The translations under genes were made by a program, and so were the position numbers. Below, in pieces: positions 7,766 to 17,662 of a stretch of 45,160 nucleotides of DNA (positions are counted from its first letter, which is position 1; each line of letters opens with the position of its first letter). Below the pieces are notes generated by a model. That model saw only the letters and a program-made list of their open reading frames with translations. It ran no database searches and was not told the origin of the DNA. Source of the DNA: CAYSCX01 sp964429575 (GTDB lineage Bacteria; Desulfobacterota; Binatia; Binatales; Binataceae); assembly GCA_964429575.1 (NCBI GenBank), contig CAYSCX010000018.1, positions 1 to 45,160 on the forward strand. The letters are read 5' to 3'.

Positions 7766-8308
7766 CTAATCTCTCTGAAACATCGAACCCTGTCTGGGCT
7801 CCTCCCCTCGCCATTCATACCTAACAGGCTTCTGCAGCCGTCTGATATGTCTCTCGTTGATTGTGCGCTTGAGCCACGCTTGAAGCTGTGATTTACCGAT
7901 ATCCATGCTCGCCAAGAGATCTTCCATTGCCCCAGGGCTTCGCGCGGCCAGAACCCTCAGACGACTCAGAAACAGGCTCTAGAAACCAACCGTCTCTAAT
8001 GTCCGCGCCGAAGAAGTGTCCAACCGCTCCTCTCCAGCACCTTCCGGTGTCCTTCCCCGCAGAATATTGTACGTGACCTCCTCAGATACGCGTGGTGCTG
8101 CCGAAGTTAGGCCTGGACTGCGACTTAACTCGGACGACGTCTGCTGCTCGTCAAAAGGACCACTCGTACGCTGAGACGACCGCTCACCATTGTCGGACAT
8201 TAGAAGAAGTTTCAGCTCGAAGTTCCCTTCTGGAAACCAGCGAGCTCCGCGTCCCACGAGGCTGACGTTACCCGCCCTCTGACTATTCGGTTTAACCCAA
8301 AGAGGCAC
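7766..8308 (-). pseudogene. interrupted unknown gene with in-frame amber codon
   Basis: The minus-strand frame begins 'VPLWVKPNSQRAGNVSLVG' and runs to a TAG at 7979-7981. The same frame continues without a break for 70 codons to a second TAG at 7766-7768. That continuation looks like real coding sequence: 'SRLRVLAARSPGAMEDLLA', 'SMDIGKSQLQAWLKRTINE', 'RRLQKPVRYEW', a helix-turn-helix-like end. The 5' end is replaced at about 8330 by a recombinase fragment on the other strand. I do not recognise the family. I read it as a gene truncated by recombination and then broken by a nonsense mutation. This accounts for most of the 590-base gap between the operon and the recombinase fragment. Confidence 0.5.
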
Positions 8309-8318
8309 CCAGCGCTGG

Positions 8319-9128
8319 TTGATGTTGCCGAGTCCGCTTGCGGGGAAGCTGTTCGATGAGAATGGCCGTCCGCTATATGTGCAGGGCGCCGCTAGGCGCG
8401 GGCGTCGCTACCGGTACTACGTATCGCACGGATTGGTCAGAGGTTCGGCAGAACGCTCTGAGATCGGGTGGCGTGTGTCGGCGCCGGAACTCGAGCGGGC
8501 GGTGATGATCGCGTCGCAACAGATTCTTGAGGATAGCGCGGCGATCAATTCGGCGCTGCGAGATTTGGAAGCTCCGGCGGATCTGAAGGCGGCGTTCGAT
8601 GCTGCCTCCGACTGGAGTGGGCGCCTGCAGTCCGAAACTGACGCGGCGGTAGCGCTGACCGAATTGATCGAACGAGTAGAGCTTACGGAGAGCGGCGCTC
8701 GGGTCTCTCTCATACTGCCGATCCCGTCCGGCCGCGGAGCCGGTGTCACGGCCGTCAGTCTCTCTCGCTTCGTTCCGATGAAGATGAAGAGGCGGGGCGT
8801 CGAGCTGCGGATAATTCTCGAGGGCAAGGACGACGCGCCGCGAAAGGTCGATCCGGCCCTCCTAAAGGCCATCGCGCGCGCGAATCGATGGTTCGAGGAA
8901 TTGGCGTCCGGGCGTGTGCGATCGCTCGCTGAGATCGCGAGGCGCGAAGGAATCAAGAAGCGTTATGTCGAGCGTGTTGCCCGGTTCGCGTTTGTCGCTC
9001 CACGAGTTGTGGATGCGGTGGCCGACGGGCGCGGCCCGACTGGTGTTAATCTACAAATGCTGATGACCGGTCGCGTCGAGCTGGCACTGGATTGGAGGGA
9101 TCAGGAACGGCATTTTTCCGCTGAGTAG
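8319..9128 (+). pseudogene. serine recombinase, N-terminally truncated
   Basis: Contains the C-terminal 265 residues of a large serine recombinase related to the intact one at 515-2203: 'LAGKLFDENGRPLYVQGAA', 'WRVSAPELERAV', 'RSLAEIARREGIKKRYVERV', 'GVNLQMLM'. There is no catalytic serine domain, so it cannot recombine DNA on its own. The reading frame is otherwise intact to a normal stop, so the loss is recent or the product may still bind DNA. The truncation starts at the same codon (LAG of LAGKLFDENG) as the other broken copy at 2340. The gene ends 29 bases from the convergent HEPN gene. Confidence 0.85.
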
Positions 9129-9157
9129 GCGGTTTCACATTCCTGCAGCGGGCGCGG

Positions 9158-10528
9158 CTAGCCGAAGATCAGCTTCGTCCAATCGGGTAGAGCGTTCCTC
9201 CTTTGTAGGTGAACCATCTTCTTCAGAGCGAGCCGGAGGAGCTGCTCGGTTACGTGTACGAATTTCTCGATCGACACTTTTTCATCGATGACTTTCAGTG
9301 AATCCTCGCTCGGCGCAGCACCATGCACGATGGCGCTCCTGACGTCATAGGCGTTTCGAATCTGGCGGAACAAGGAGCGGCGCGGGCAACCAGGTTCCTC
9401 CCCCACAAAGAATGCGAACCTCTCGGCGAGTCTGTAACGCATTTCACCACGGTTTCTGGCTTCGCCGGCGTCGGTCTCCCTCAAGAACAAGGACTCCGCT
9501 GCGATCATCAGATCGACTAGCCTGTCATCTCGCCGATCGCGATCGCTCGCGTAGCCAAAGCGCCGAACAGCTGTCGCAATGAATGCTTCTTTCTTCGCGC
9601 TCTGCAACTCCCGCCAGAAGGTAGCAAACTCTCGCGCCTGGGAAACCGTCAACTTGTATTCTCTCGAGAAGTAATCTTGAGTGACACGCGGGGAACTACC
9701 GGATTGCCATGACCGCCACCCTCCGACAGGCCATTGGTCGTTAAAGCGCACTGAGCCCGGTAACGAGACACGCCCTGGCCCAAAGGTTCTGAGCGCATGA
9801 AGAACCTGATCTGCCAAGCCCACCGCCTCGTCCAGACGGTCAAATGCCGGCTGCACATCGGAGGCAGTCAGACCGATGTCCCGCTTCGGGAGAACGTAAT
9901 GTATTCGGACGCCGAAGAGTTCACGAATCGGTGCAAGTCCATGAATTACCGGCGGAGACGCAAACAAGTTCGCCTCTAAGCAATTTGCAATCTCGTCGTC
10001 GCTTAAGCGGTCGAGTTCAAGACCTTTCTCCAAGTCTGTCGGAGCAGCATCGATGACTAAGCCAAGCAGAGGGGCGGCAATGATAATTTCGTACTGCTTC
10101 CGCCGGAGATCGGAATCGAAGCGCCGATACTCTTCGGCAAACGCCTCCTCACTGAATTCCAAACTGTTCGATCGCCGCGCGATCTGCCAAACGAGCCGGT
10201 CGGTTACCTTGTGTGTCTCAAGTTTGGTCATCGCAAATTCGTGTCCCACCAGCGCTTCCAATTGCGGTCCGATTTCCGGATCTCGACGCAAGGCGGCAAC
10301 AAATTCGCCATGCTCATTCAAGGAATGATGTGCATTCGCGTGAGTCATGACGCATCGCACCCAGTAGGGCTGCACCATGTCGCGTTGGCGGAAAGCCTCG
10401 CCTTCGCGCTCCCACCTGCGCAATCCGTGGAGAACTTGAGGCGGGGACGGCGGGCATCTCTTGTTCAGAAGATCCATCGCGGCCATAACGTAGGACTTTG
10501 CGGCGCTGAAAAGGCTTGGCGATTCCAT
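9158..10528 (-). CDS. HEPN (Apea-like) domain protein
   Basis: The C-terminal third has the hallmark of HEPN ribonucleases: 'RLVDLMIAAESLFL', then 'RYRLAERFAFFVGEE', and 'RQIRNAYDVRSAIVHG' with the Rx4H motif (R-SAIV-H) near residues 397-402. This arrangement is that of Apea-like HEPN proteins, several of which act in phage defence. The first 330 residues are helical and not recognised; they probably sense or recruit the target. The start ATG at 10528 follows no strong SD. It is transcribed in the same direction as the methylase upstream, with a 375-base gap, so it may be a separate unit. Likely a toxin RNase triggered by infection; that is inference. Confidence 0.72.
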   Translation of the reverse strand: MESPSLFSAAKSYVMAAMDLLNKRCPPSPPQVLHGLRRWEREGEAFRQRDMVQPYWVRCVMTHANAHHSLNEHGEFVAALRRDPEIGPQLEALVGHEFAMTKLETHKVTDRLVWQIARRSNSLEFSEEAFAEEYRRFDSDLRRKQYEIIIAAPLLGLVIDAAPTDLEKGLELDRLSDDEIANCLEANLFASPPVIHGLAPIRELFGVRIHYVLPKRDIGLTASDVQPAFDRLDEAVGLADQVLHALRTFGPGRVSLPGSVRFNDQWPVGGWRSWQSGSSPRVTQDYFSREYKLTVSQAREFATFWRELQSAKKEAFIATAVRRFGYASDRDRRDDRLVDLMIAAESLFLRETDAGEARNRGEMRYRLAERFAFFVGEEPGCPRRSLFRQIRNAYDVRSAIVHGAAPSEDSLKVIDEKVSIEKFVHVTEQLLRLALKKMVHLQRRNALPDWTKLIFG

Positions 10529-10903
10529 TGCACCGATTCTATGCCACCAAGCGAGGCCGCCGAATGCCAGTTCAAGAAACGTTCAACGGCATTGAGCGCG
10601 AATCCGATCCTTCCGAAGGAACCGTTCGTCCCTCGAGATGACTGTTCCCGCTGGGGCTCGCCGTCAGAACGCCGCGGGCACTTCCGCGGGTGGCGTGCAT
10701 CCTTGCGATGCCAACCGGCGAACCCGCGGCCACTTCAGGTTTGCCGGCGATGCACGAATCAAACCCGGCGAAAGGAGGTTAGCTAGCACGTAGCCATCTA
10801 GGAGTTTCGCCGCCTCGTCTCGATTGAGCGCAGCGTGTGAGCATCTATGAACTCTCAGCGCCCGAACCGGTCATTGGCAACACGGACACTGTTCTACGCG
10901 CGC
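10529..10903. other. 375-base gap with imperfect inverted repeat
   Basis: No convincing gene. It holds two CCGCGG palindromes near 10670-10690 and an inverted repeat, CCGGCGAACC at 10715-10724 and GGTTTGCCGG at 10738-10747 (one mismatch, 13-base loop), which could be a terminator for the methylase operon, though no T run follows. Confidence 0.3.
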
Positions 10904-13900
10904 CTACACAAAGGCTCCGGGCCAGCCGCCGTGCTTATCGATCACTTCGTCGATTTCCTTCATCAGGCGAATCGTCTCGGCGAGGGCGACGACGATGCGG
11001 TGGTAGTGCTCAATGTCGCTCCTTGACAGCATCCGACCCTTGCGGTCTTTCAGCCACTTCTCACAGACCTGGTAGCCGCCAATATGGAAGTTCCAGACAG
11101 ACTCGGGGACGTCCTGAAAACCGCACGTCCGATCCCTATTGAGCCATACCGTCTTTCCTTCGTAGACGACCTTTTCGACCTCCGGACTCCGACCGCCGAC
11201 AAATCGCGAGACATGCTCGTTGAGTTTGGGCGACTTCATGAGGTGAACAGAAATAAGTTCGCTGCCGAAACGGACTAGTTCAGTAAGAAGATCGATCGCA
11301 CGAATTGACGGAATCCGAGGGTAACAGTCCCGCAGGGCGCTTCCATATCGCTGTCGATATGCCTCACTATGCAAGATTGCGTAGACGTATGCGAAGGAAC
11401 TCTCGTGGTCATGCACGCCCAGGAGCTCCGGTTTGATATTCGGGCTGCGCGATTTGTGTAGAGTGTACGAGTACAAGGGAAACATCTGCGTTGCCCTGTC
11501 ATGTGAGCACGCCTTCTTCTCCGAAGGTTGTTGACTCACCAGAACGTGAGTGAATTCGTTGCCGGTCTTGACTCCAGGGGTTAGCAACACGCAATTCTCG
11601 TGATCATAAACAGATTCGCAGACAGGACGTGACGGCGTGTCGAGGAGTGCGGGTAAGTAAAAGATGAATCGTTGATCAAATGGCCGATAGAGCACTCGCC
11701 TGACGTACTTCGTCCGGTCGCTAATAGCACGGATTTGCCGCTTGCACTTCTCGTCATCCCATTTCGCCTTCGCCGAATACCCTATGTCCTCCTCGACAGA
11801 CCTGTCGCCTTTTTTCGAAGAGGCAAACCGATCAATCTTTTGCAGCAGAGTATCGATATCAAAGTCTATAGCTAGGTTGTCGCGTGAAGTGATGATGCTT
11901 CCGCTATTGAAAGGCATAATAGCATCGAGAGACGGCCACGTTTGAAATTCCGCTTCGCGCTCATCAGTTGCGCGCGAGAAGCGGTACAAGGGTGGAACAA
12001 CCTCGATCTCGGTCCCTAGGCTTGTGATGGTCTTCCGACTCAGAAACGCATACTTCTCTTCCCGATTGCCCAAGGTTCGATCATAGCGCACAGATGAGAT
12101 CTCGGGCTCGCCCGGATGCGATACGACTAGTCCAATGCATACGCCCTGTTCGATGTCGAAGACGTTCTCGTCGACAGTGCCGATCGATTTGCGCTCAGAA
12201 ACCTGCCCACCGAGATCGAGAAACGATGCCTTAGTGAAGTGCTGGCGCACATAGGCTCGAAATCCCCGAAGGGTCGGTGACGCAAGGTATCGCGAGTTCG
12301 TGATGTAGGAGCCAACACCAACACCCGCTGCTTCTGCTGTCTTTGCCAGCAGGCCCCAAAACTTGACATAGTCGTCCTGCAGATTGAGCTCTAGTGCCAG
12401 TGCTCCTTTCTCAACGATCCGCTCACCGTCCGCAAAACGAAACGGCTCGATGAGCGATACAGCGGCGGCGCCCAGATTTCCCGACAACTTCGAATACGGC
12501 GGATTGCCTAGCACGACGGTGAAGCGTTGATTTCGCTTAATCCGGTTGACAGCTTTGGCCTCGTGGGCGAGCGCCGGAGCGTCAAATGCCAGGCGGTCGG
12601 AGAAGTCCTGCGGTGGTTCGAGCGAATTGGTGAGGTATATACGAGCTCGCTCTTCGGTTCCGAAGCGGTAACCACTCTCGTGCAGCTTGAGGCCGATCTT
12701 CATATGGGCGATCGCATACGGAGCCATCATGAGCTCGTAGCCGTGTAGGCGCGGGAGCAGATGCTTGGAGACGTACTCATTCCATAACTTTGGAACTTCC
12801 GGTGCGAGTTTGCCCTCCTTCTCCCACTTCGCGAGCATCGTCCTGTGGACGACATCAATGACTTCGACCAGAAAGGTTCCCGTGCCGACTGCAGGGTCGA
12901 GGACTTGGACGAACGGTGAGTCGGGCGACATGCCCTCGGGAATCGTAAGGCTGGCGTGGTGTTTCGCCATCTCTCCCCAAGTAGCAGTCGAGGCAAGTCC
13001 TTCTGGCAGGCCGAATTCCTTCTGCAAAAGTTCGTGGACGCTGCGGACGATATAAGAGACAACCGGCCGCGGTGTGTAGAAAACTCCGCGCTGCATCCGT
13101 TTCTTCGGATCGTACTGCCGCAAAAACAGCTCGTAAAAATGAATGGCGGGGTCTTCTTCTGGGTTGCGGTCGCCAAAATCCCGGAGCACGGCTTCCATGT
13201 CCGCGTCACGTAGCATTTGAACCACTTCGCTGGCCCCGAGTTCGTCAAATTCAATCTTCCCCTTCCTGCCGCCAACTGTAAGGAAAGTCTCCAGAACGTC
13301 TCTAAGAAAGGGATTGGTGACCGGAACCATGTCGCGGAGGTTGTCGCCGACGATTCCAGAGGGCCGGGAAATGCGCGCCGTAAGCAGCCCGTACGAGATA
13401 GTCTGGGCATACATGTCGGCGAAGTCGTCTTCGCTCAGATCATGTATGAGGGCCTCGCGAAATGACTTGTGTAGCCGACGCAGCGGACCTTTGTCAGACT
13501 CGATCTTCAGCACCGCGTTGACTCGCTTGCGAATCTTGCGCGCAAGCTCCGCCAGCCGCTCGGCCATCGCCTTCGCGGTTCGAATCACCTCTCCGTGGCG
13601 AAGCATGAAAGCCGAAGACCATCGGCTGCGCCACGCGTCGAGATCTTCGACATCATCGGGCCAGCGAAGTTTTTCTCTCAACTCCCGGTCCGCGTGTTCC
13701 AAGTGTGACACTGTATCCTCATCGTCCCACCCGAGAACGCGCAGAGTGGGCAGGTCGCCGAGCTCAGATTCCTCAGCAAAGTGGGCGAAAGTGATATCGC
13801 GATGGTCGGACTCGCCGTAAGAGGAGATGAACAAAAGATCGTGAAGCTGCCACGCCGCGCGATCCGCCCGGTTACCCGATATCCGTTTTCGGATCACCAA

Positions 13901-14212
13901 CGAACGCAGTATGCGCCTGAGTGCAACTACCGGCAGGCGCCGTGGCTCGAACTTGATGAAGAAGATGCCCCAGGGCTGACCACCGGCGAGGGGACGAAGC
14001 TGCTTAACGTCTTGGATCTTCGCTGCGCTTGCAGGATCGATCCCGAGTTCCTCGGGCTCCCATTTGAATGTCAGATCCTCGAAGTCATCGCTCTCGATGG
14101 GCCAATCGAGATCGTCACGCAAGTATTTGACCAGCGACGGAAAAGTCGTGATGTCACGTAGGCGAGTAGCATTAGCGTCTAGAGCCGAGGCCATCAATTG
14201 AGCTCCATCCAT
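10904..14212 (-). CDS. N6-adenine DNA methyltransferase, type ISP-like
   Basis: Large gamma-class adenine methyltransferase. Motif I 'LDPAVGTGTF' is near residue 437 and binds S-adenosylmethionine; the catalytic 'LGNPPYSK' (NPPY, motif IV) is near 567. About 130 residues before motif I lies the helical region common to type I and ISP methylases, including 'RQYDPKKRMQRGVFYTPRPV'. The C-terminal 300 residues ('SSFAYVYAILHSEAYRQRYG', 'YPRIPSI') match the pattern of the type ISP specificity domain. No nuclease or helicase domain is fused to it; those functions come from the gene upstream, whose end it overlaps by 19 bases. Together they form a restriction-like or exclusion system in which this enzyme marks self DNA. 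Length 1102 residues. Confidence 0.88.
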   Translation of the reverse strand: MDGAQLMASALDANATRLRDITTFPSLVKYLRDDLDWPIESDDFEDLTFKWEPEELGIDPASAAKIQDVKQLRPLAGGQPWGIFFIKFEPRRLPVVALRRILRSLVIRKRISGNRADRAAWQLHDLLFISSYGESDHRDITFAHFAEESELGDLPTLRVLGWDDEDTVSHLEHADRELREKLRWPDDVEDLDAWRSRWSSAFMLRHGEVIRTAKAMAERLAELARKIRKRVNAVLKIESDKGPLRRLHKSFREALIHDLSEDDFADMYAQTISYGLLTARISRPSGIVGDNLRDMVPVTNPFLRDVLETFLTVGGRKGKIEFDELGASEVVQMLRDADMEAVLRDFGDRNPEEDPAIHFYELFLRQYDPKKRMQRGVFYTPRPVVSYIVRSVHELLQKEFGLPEGLASTATWGEMAKHHASLTIPEGMSPDSPFVQVLDPAVGTGTFLVEVIDVVHRTMLAKWEKEGKLAPEVPKLWNEYVSKHLLPRLHGYELMMAPYAIAHMKIGLKLHESGYRFGTEERARIYLTNSLEPPQDFSDRLAFDAPALAHEAKAVNRIKRNQRFTVVLGNPPYSKLSGNLGAAAVSLIEPFRFADGERIVEKGALALELNLQDDYVKFWGLLAKTAEAAGVGVGSYITNSRYLASPTLRGFRAYVRQHFTKASFLDLGGQVSERKSIGTVDENVFDIEQGVCIGLVVSHPGEPEISSVRYDRTLGNREEKYAFLSRKTITSLGTEIEVVPPLYRFSRATDEREAEFQTWPSLDAIMPFNSGSIITSRDNLAIDFDIDTLLQKIDRFASSKKGDRSVEEDIGYSAKAKWDDEKCKRQIRAISDRTKYVRRVLYRPFDQRFIFYLPALLDTPSRPVCESVYDHENCVLLTPGVKTGNEFTHVLVSQQPSEKKACSHDRATQMFPLYSYTLHKSRSPNIKPELLGVHDHESSFAYVYAILHSEAYRQRYGSALRDCYPRIPSIRAIDLLTELVRFGSELISVHLMKSPKLNEHVSRFVGGRSPEVEKVVYEGKTVWLNRDRTCGFQDVPESVWNFHIGGYQVCEKWLKDRKGRMLSRSDIEHYHRIVVALAETIRLMKEIDEVIDKHGGWPGAFV

Positions 14213-17200
14213 GCTTTGAGCAGAGGCTTTACTCCAACCGGCGCTTGTACCTGTTTCAGGTATGTGTTCTTGATGTGCTTTTCGAGCCGGACACGGGTCT
14301 CGGTGAGAACGGCCTTATCGAGGATAGTTCGCCGAGGCATGGCAGCGTCGCTGCGGATGAAGTCGACGATTTCGGACGGGTCCTCGAGGATATTTCCGCT
14401 CTCGAGCGCGCACAGATACCAGCGCGTGTTACCCCGTTCGATCGACCATCCATTACTCCCAGCGCCGCTCGCTTGTTCTGCAGGACCGGGCGGAGCGGGA
14501 AGTGCATAACAAAAGAAGACACCGCAACTCCCGGTTTCGGGATGTTTCTTCCCGCTGAACACGCGGCCTGGAAGTGCATCGAGCTTCTCCTCGAGTTCGG
14601 GGAAGTCGCGTAGCAACTTCTGATACTCGAGGTGCATCTTCTCCACCGGTGTCGTCGAGCCTTCGTAGGAGTGGATGAAATCGCGCAACGCGTCGTAGTC
14701 GTCGTCGGGTCTGAGTAATTTCTTGCCCTCAATTCCGAATGTCTTGGAGATACGGAGGGTCTTGTGTGAGACCGTGCTGTACAAGCTCAACAGAGTGTTT
14801 AGCTCGTCCGGGGGCAGGAAGTTCCAATAGGAGACGCGACCCCGGAGCGCCTTCTCCTCGGGGTGATCCGCGAGGAGCTTTGTCTCGATCTCCGGGTTCA
14901 TCCGGCGGTCAACCCGGCCGATGCGCTGCATGAGTCTCACCGGATTCCAATGCAGGTCGTAGTTGATTAGGCGCGTGGCATCCTGCAGGTTCAATCCCTC
15001 GGAGAGAACGTCGGTCGAGATGAGCACACGTGTTTCCGCGAGGCTGTCCTCGACGAGGTCGGCTCTGGAGGAGTGGTTATAGTACGGAGCAAACTGTCGA
15101 ATTACGTCTCCCCGGTCGCGCTTGCTTGCACTATCTACCTCGTCCACACCGTCGATACCGGCGCGCTGGAGTTCGCGCTTTAGATATCGCGTTGTCGCCA
15201 TGAACTCCGAGAAGATCAGCACTTTGTGCTTCTTCAGCACCTTGTCGGCCTTCAGGAGATTGAGAAGCGCGCGCAGTTTGTCATCGTGGGAAGGCTTGAG
15301 CTTCTGCAGCTCGCCGAGAAATTTCATGGTTTGGTCCATGTCGAGGTGAGTCTCATCCAAGATCTCGTCGACGTTGTACTCATCGCGAGACAGCTCTTCG
15401 ATGTCGTCGAGCATCTCGTCCGAGATCACGTCCTCATCAGGTTCCTCATCCTCGTCTCCGAAGAGTTCCAACTGGTGCTGTTGTACCGAGCCCAGCAGCT
15501 CCGCGTTCTGCGCCTTCCATCGCTGTAGCCGCCGCTTTTCGGAGTCGGTCACCGAGTTCTTCATCATGAAGGCCAACAGCTTCAGCAGCAGCGCCTCGCA
15601 CGACAAGCCGAACGCCTCGGCGGAACTCTCGAATCGCTTCAAGAACTGAGTTCGGATCAACCGGACCAACTGCTTCTGGCGGTTCTCTTCGAAGCGGTCG
15701 ATGCTTGAGTCGTCCCCCTTGTAGTAAGCCAACGGGTAGTACATCGCGAGCGAGAAGAGCGGCTTACTCCTCGAAAATGCGGTCTCGATCATGTCCAAAA
15801 GACGGCCGTAGGTCTTCCTGACTGAATACTCCACGACCTTGGGATCTTCCCTGGTTGGAAATATGGCTAGGTTCCCGCCGCTCTGCTCTTGACTCTGGCG
15901 GACATATGCGCGGCTGCGCTGAACGACGAGAGTGCGAAACAGATCGTCATTGAAGAGAACCCTCTCAGCTTCGGCTTCGTTCGTATCGGCCCTTTCGTCC
16001 GTGCTGCTTCGCGATTCGCCGAGGACTTTGAGCAAATCATTCTCGATTCTTCGGAAGTGTCCCGGCAGAGAGTGGATCCCCAGCGGAGCAGCTTTGAAGT
16101 AGTCAGGCCTCCTTTGCGAGAACAATTCAATCATGTGCTGCAGGTCGAGTAGGCTGTTGTTGACAGGCGTCGCGGTCAACAGGAACATCGTCTTGCCTTG
16201 GGCGATATCAAAGAGGCGCCAATACCGGGATGGGCTGACGTCACCTTTACCCCGGATGCCTGGGATAAGTTCCCCTCCGCCCTTGACGCCGGGGTTTCGA
16301 AAGTGATGGGCCTCGTCGATGATGATTACATCGGCGAGTTCCTTCATCCGTTCCAGGCGCGCTGGATATTCGCCCCCGCGATTGAGGTCCGTGTGGTTAA
16401 ACACGACCAAATTGCTGAAGTCGCCAAGGAGGTGCGGGAGGTACCGCTCGAGTTCTTTCTCCCATACCGGCTTGCGAGCAGCCTTGGGAAGCAGCAGCAT
16501 CACGCGCTTGCGTTCGTGCATCACTAGCCGCTCGATCAGCATCAGGCCCACGAACGTCTTGCCTAGACCTACGCCGTCGCACAGAAACGCACCGCCGTAC
16601 TGGCGGGCGATGTTGATGAGGGCTTGGTAGCCCTCCTTTTGATACGGGTCGAGCACGCGGAACATTCGCGACTCCAGCCGCTCCCACTCGCCCGCGGAGA
16701 TTTCATGATTGCGGAAGTACTCCTGCAGTGCTTTGGCGTAGACCTCGAACGGCAAGTATTCGCGGACGTGCCGCTCGATGACTTTCAGGATGTCCTGCGA
16801 GATTTCCTCGGCGTCCGCCCAGTGCCGCTCGAACCATTCCTGAAGTAGCTCGACTTCCCGTCGGAGCTGGATGTTTAGCTCTACGTTCTGACTGAGACCG
16901 GGAGCGGAGAAATTGCTCGAGCCGACTAGCGCCGAGGAACCCACCACCGCCAACTTCGCATGGGTTATGTAGGCTTTGGCGTGGAACCGATCCTTGATGT
17001 ACGCGCGACACTCGATCTTTCCCTTTCGGATGGCGTCGAGGATTACTGGTACGCCTGCAAGAAAGTCGTTCGTCTCCTTCTCGCGTTCAATGCTCTCATC
17101 GAGCTTGCCGCGTGCCTTGGCAAGTAGCCCCTCCAGAATCGCTCGCCTAGTTCGCTTCGAGACCTCGTCGCCCATCAGGATGCGAATCTTGTCTAGCTTC

Positions 17201-17406
17201 TGCCACTGGCCGTCGAGCAGCAGCAGCGAACCGATCTCGAAAAACCCAGTCGCGATGTCGAAAGTGTGTGCGATCTCGGTCCATTCGCGCAGGTAGTCGC
17301 GGACCTTCCACTCGGCGTCGCTGTTGTCGACGATGAAGAGATCAGCGCCTGTGCGCGCTGCGGCCTTCGTCTTCGCTTCAGGCGTAACTGTCTTACGTTG
17401 GCGCAC
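14194..17406 (-). CDS. PLD-nuclease/SNF2-type helicase
   Basis: N-terminal phospholipase-D-like domain: 'HAKAYITHAKLAVVGSSA' and 'GSSNFSAPGLSQNVELN' around residues 140-175. Then an SF2/SNF2 helicase: Walker A 'CDGVGLGKT' (about 277), 'VIIIDEAHHFRN' (about 365), 'FLLTATPVNN' (motif III), and a C-terminal helicase lobe with 'LISTDVLSEGLNLQDA' and 'QRIGRVDRRMNP' (motif VI). So it can translocate on DNA and probably cut it. An acidic stretch (GDEDEEPDEDVISDEM) lies between the lobes. Starts with GTG at 17406 preceded by GGAG. It is the first gene of the operon with the ISP-like methylase. The combination resembles DISARM-like and other methylase/helicase/PLD defence systems but lacks DrmA and DrmB. 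Confidence 0.9.
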   Translation of the reverse strand: MRQRKTVTPEAKTKAAARTGADLFIVDNSDAEWKVRDYLREWTEIAHTFDIATGFFEIGSLLLLDGQWQKLDKIRILMGDEVSKRTRRAILEGLLAKARGKLDESIEREKETNDFLAGVPVILDAIRKGKIECRAYIKDRFHAKAYITHAKLAVVGSSALVGSSNFSAPGLSQNVELNIQLRREVELLQEWFERHWADAEEISQDILKVIERHVREYLPFEVYAKALQEYFRNHEISAGEWERLESRMFRVLDPYQKEGYQALINIARQYGGAFLCDGVGLGKTFVGLMLIERLVMHERKRVMLLLPKAARKPVWEKELERYLPHLLGDFSNLVVFNHTDLNRGGEYPARLERMKELADVIIIDEAHHFRNPGVKGGGELIPGIRGKGDVSPSRYWRLFDIAQGKTMFLLTATPVNNSLLDLQHMIELFSQRRPDYFKAAPLGIHSLPGHFRRIENDLLKVLGESRSSTDERADTNEAEAERVLFNDDLFRTLVVQRSRAYVRQSQEQSGGNLAIFPTREDPKVVEYSVRKTYGRLLDMIETAFSRSKPLFSLAMYYPLAYYKGDDSSIDRFEENRQKQLVRLIRTQFLKRFESSAEAFGLSCEALLLKLLAFMMKNSVTDSEKRRLQRWKAQNAELLGSVQQHQLELFGDEDEEPDEDVISDEMLDDIEELSRDEYNVDEILDETHLDMDQTMKFLGELQKLKPSHDDKLRALLNLLKADKVLKKHKVLIFSEFMATTRYLKRELQRAGIDGVDEVDSASKRDRGDVIRQFAPYYNHSSRADLVEDSLAETRVLISTDVLSEGLNLQDATRLINYDLHWNPVRLMQRIGRVDRRMNPEIETKLLADHPEEKALRGRVSYWNFLPPDELNTLLSLYSTVSHKTLRISKTFGIEGKKLLRPDDDYDALRDFIHSYEGSTTPVEKMHLEYQKLLRDFPELEEKLDALPGRVFSGKKHPETGSCGVFFCYALPAPPGPAEQASGAGSNGWSIERGNTRWYLCALESGNILEDPSEIVDFIRSDAAMPRRTILDKAVLTETRVRLEKHIKNTYLKQVQAPVGVKPLLKAWMELN

Positions 17407-17662
17407 GAGAGTCTCCGGACACCATCTCTAAGGTCCTATGCAATTATGCGACGGCCGTTCATAGGCTGCGGAAGAATTGTACCCGCTGTGGTTGTTCGCC
17501 AACAGTCGAAGAAAGCTGGCATCCGGTCACAGATCGGGGTCCGCTTTCGTTGGCTCCGGAGTAAGGAGAACGCGACCCCATACCAGCCTGCTATTCTCTC
17601 TTGCGCCCGAGAGTGGCTCAGCCGAGATGAAGCACCGCCAAAAGAAGAATGAAGGTACGGGA

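Noticed and set aside
10904..17406. DISARM or BREX system
   Set aside because: Only a methylase and a PLD/SNF2 helicase are present; DrmA, DrmB, PglZ and BrxC-like genes are absent.
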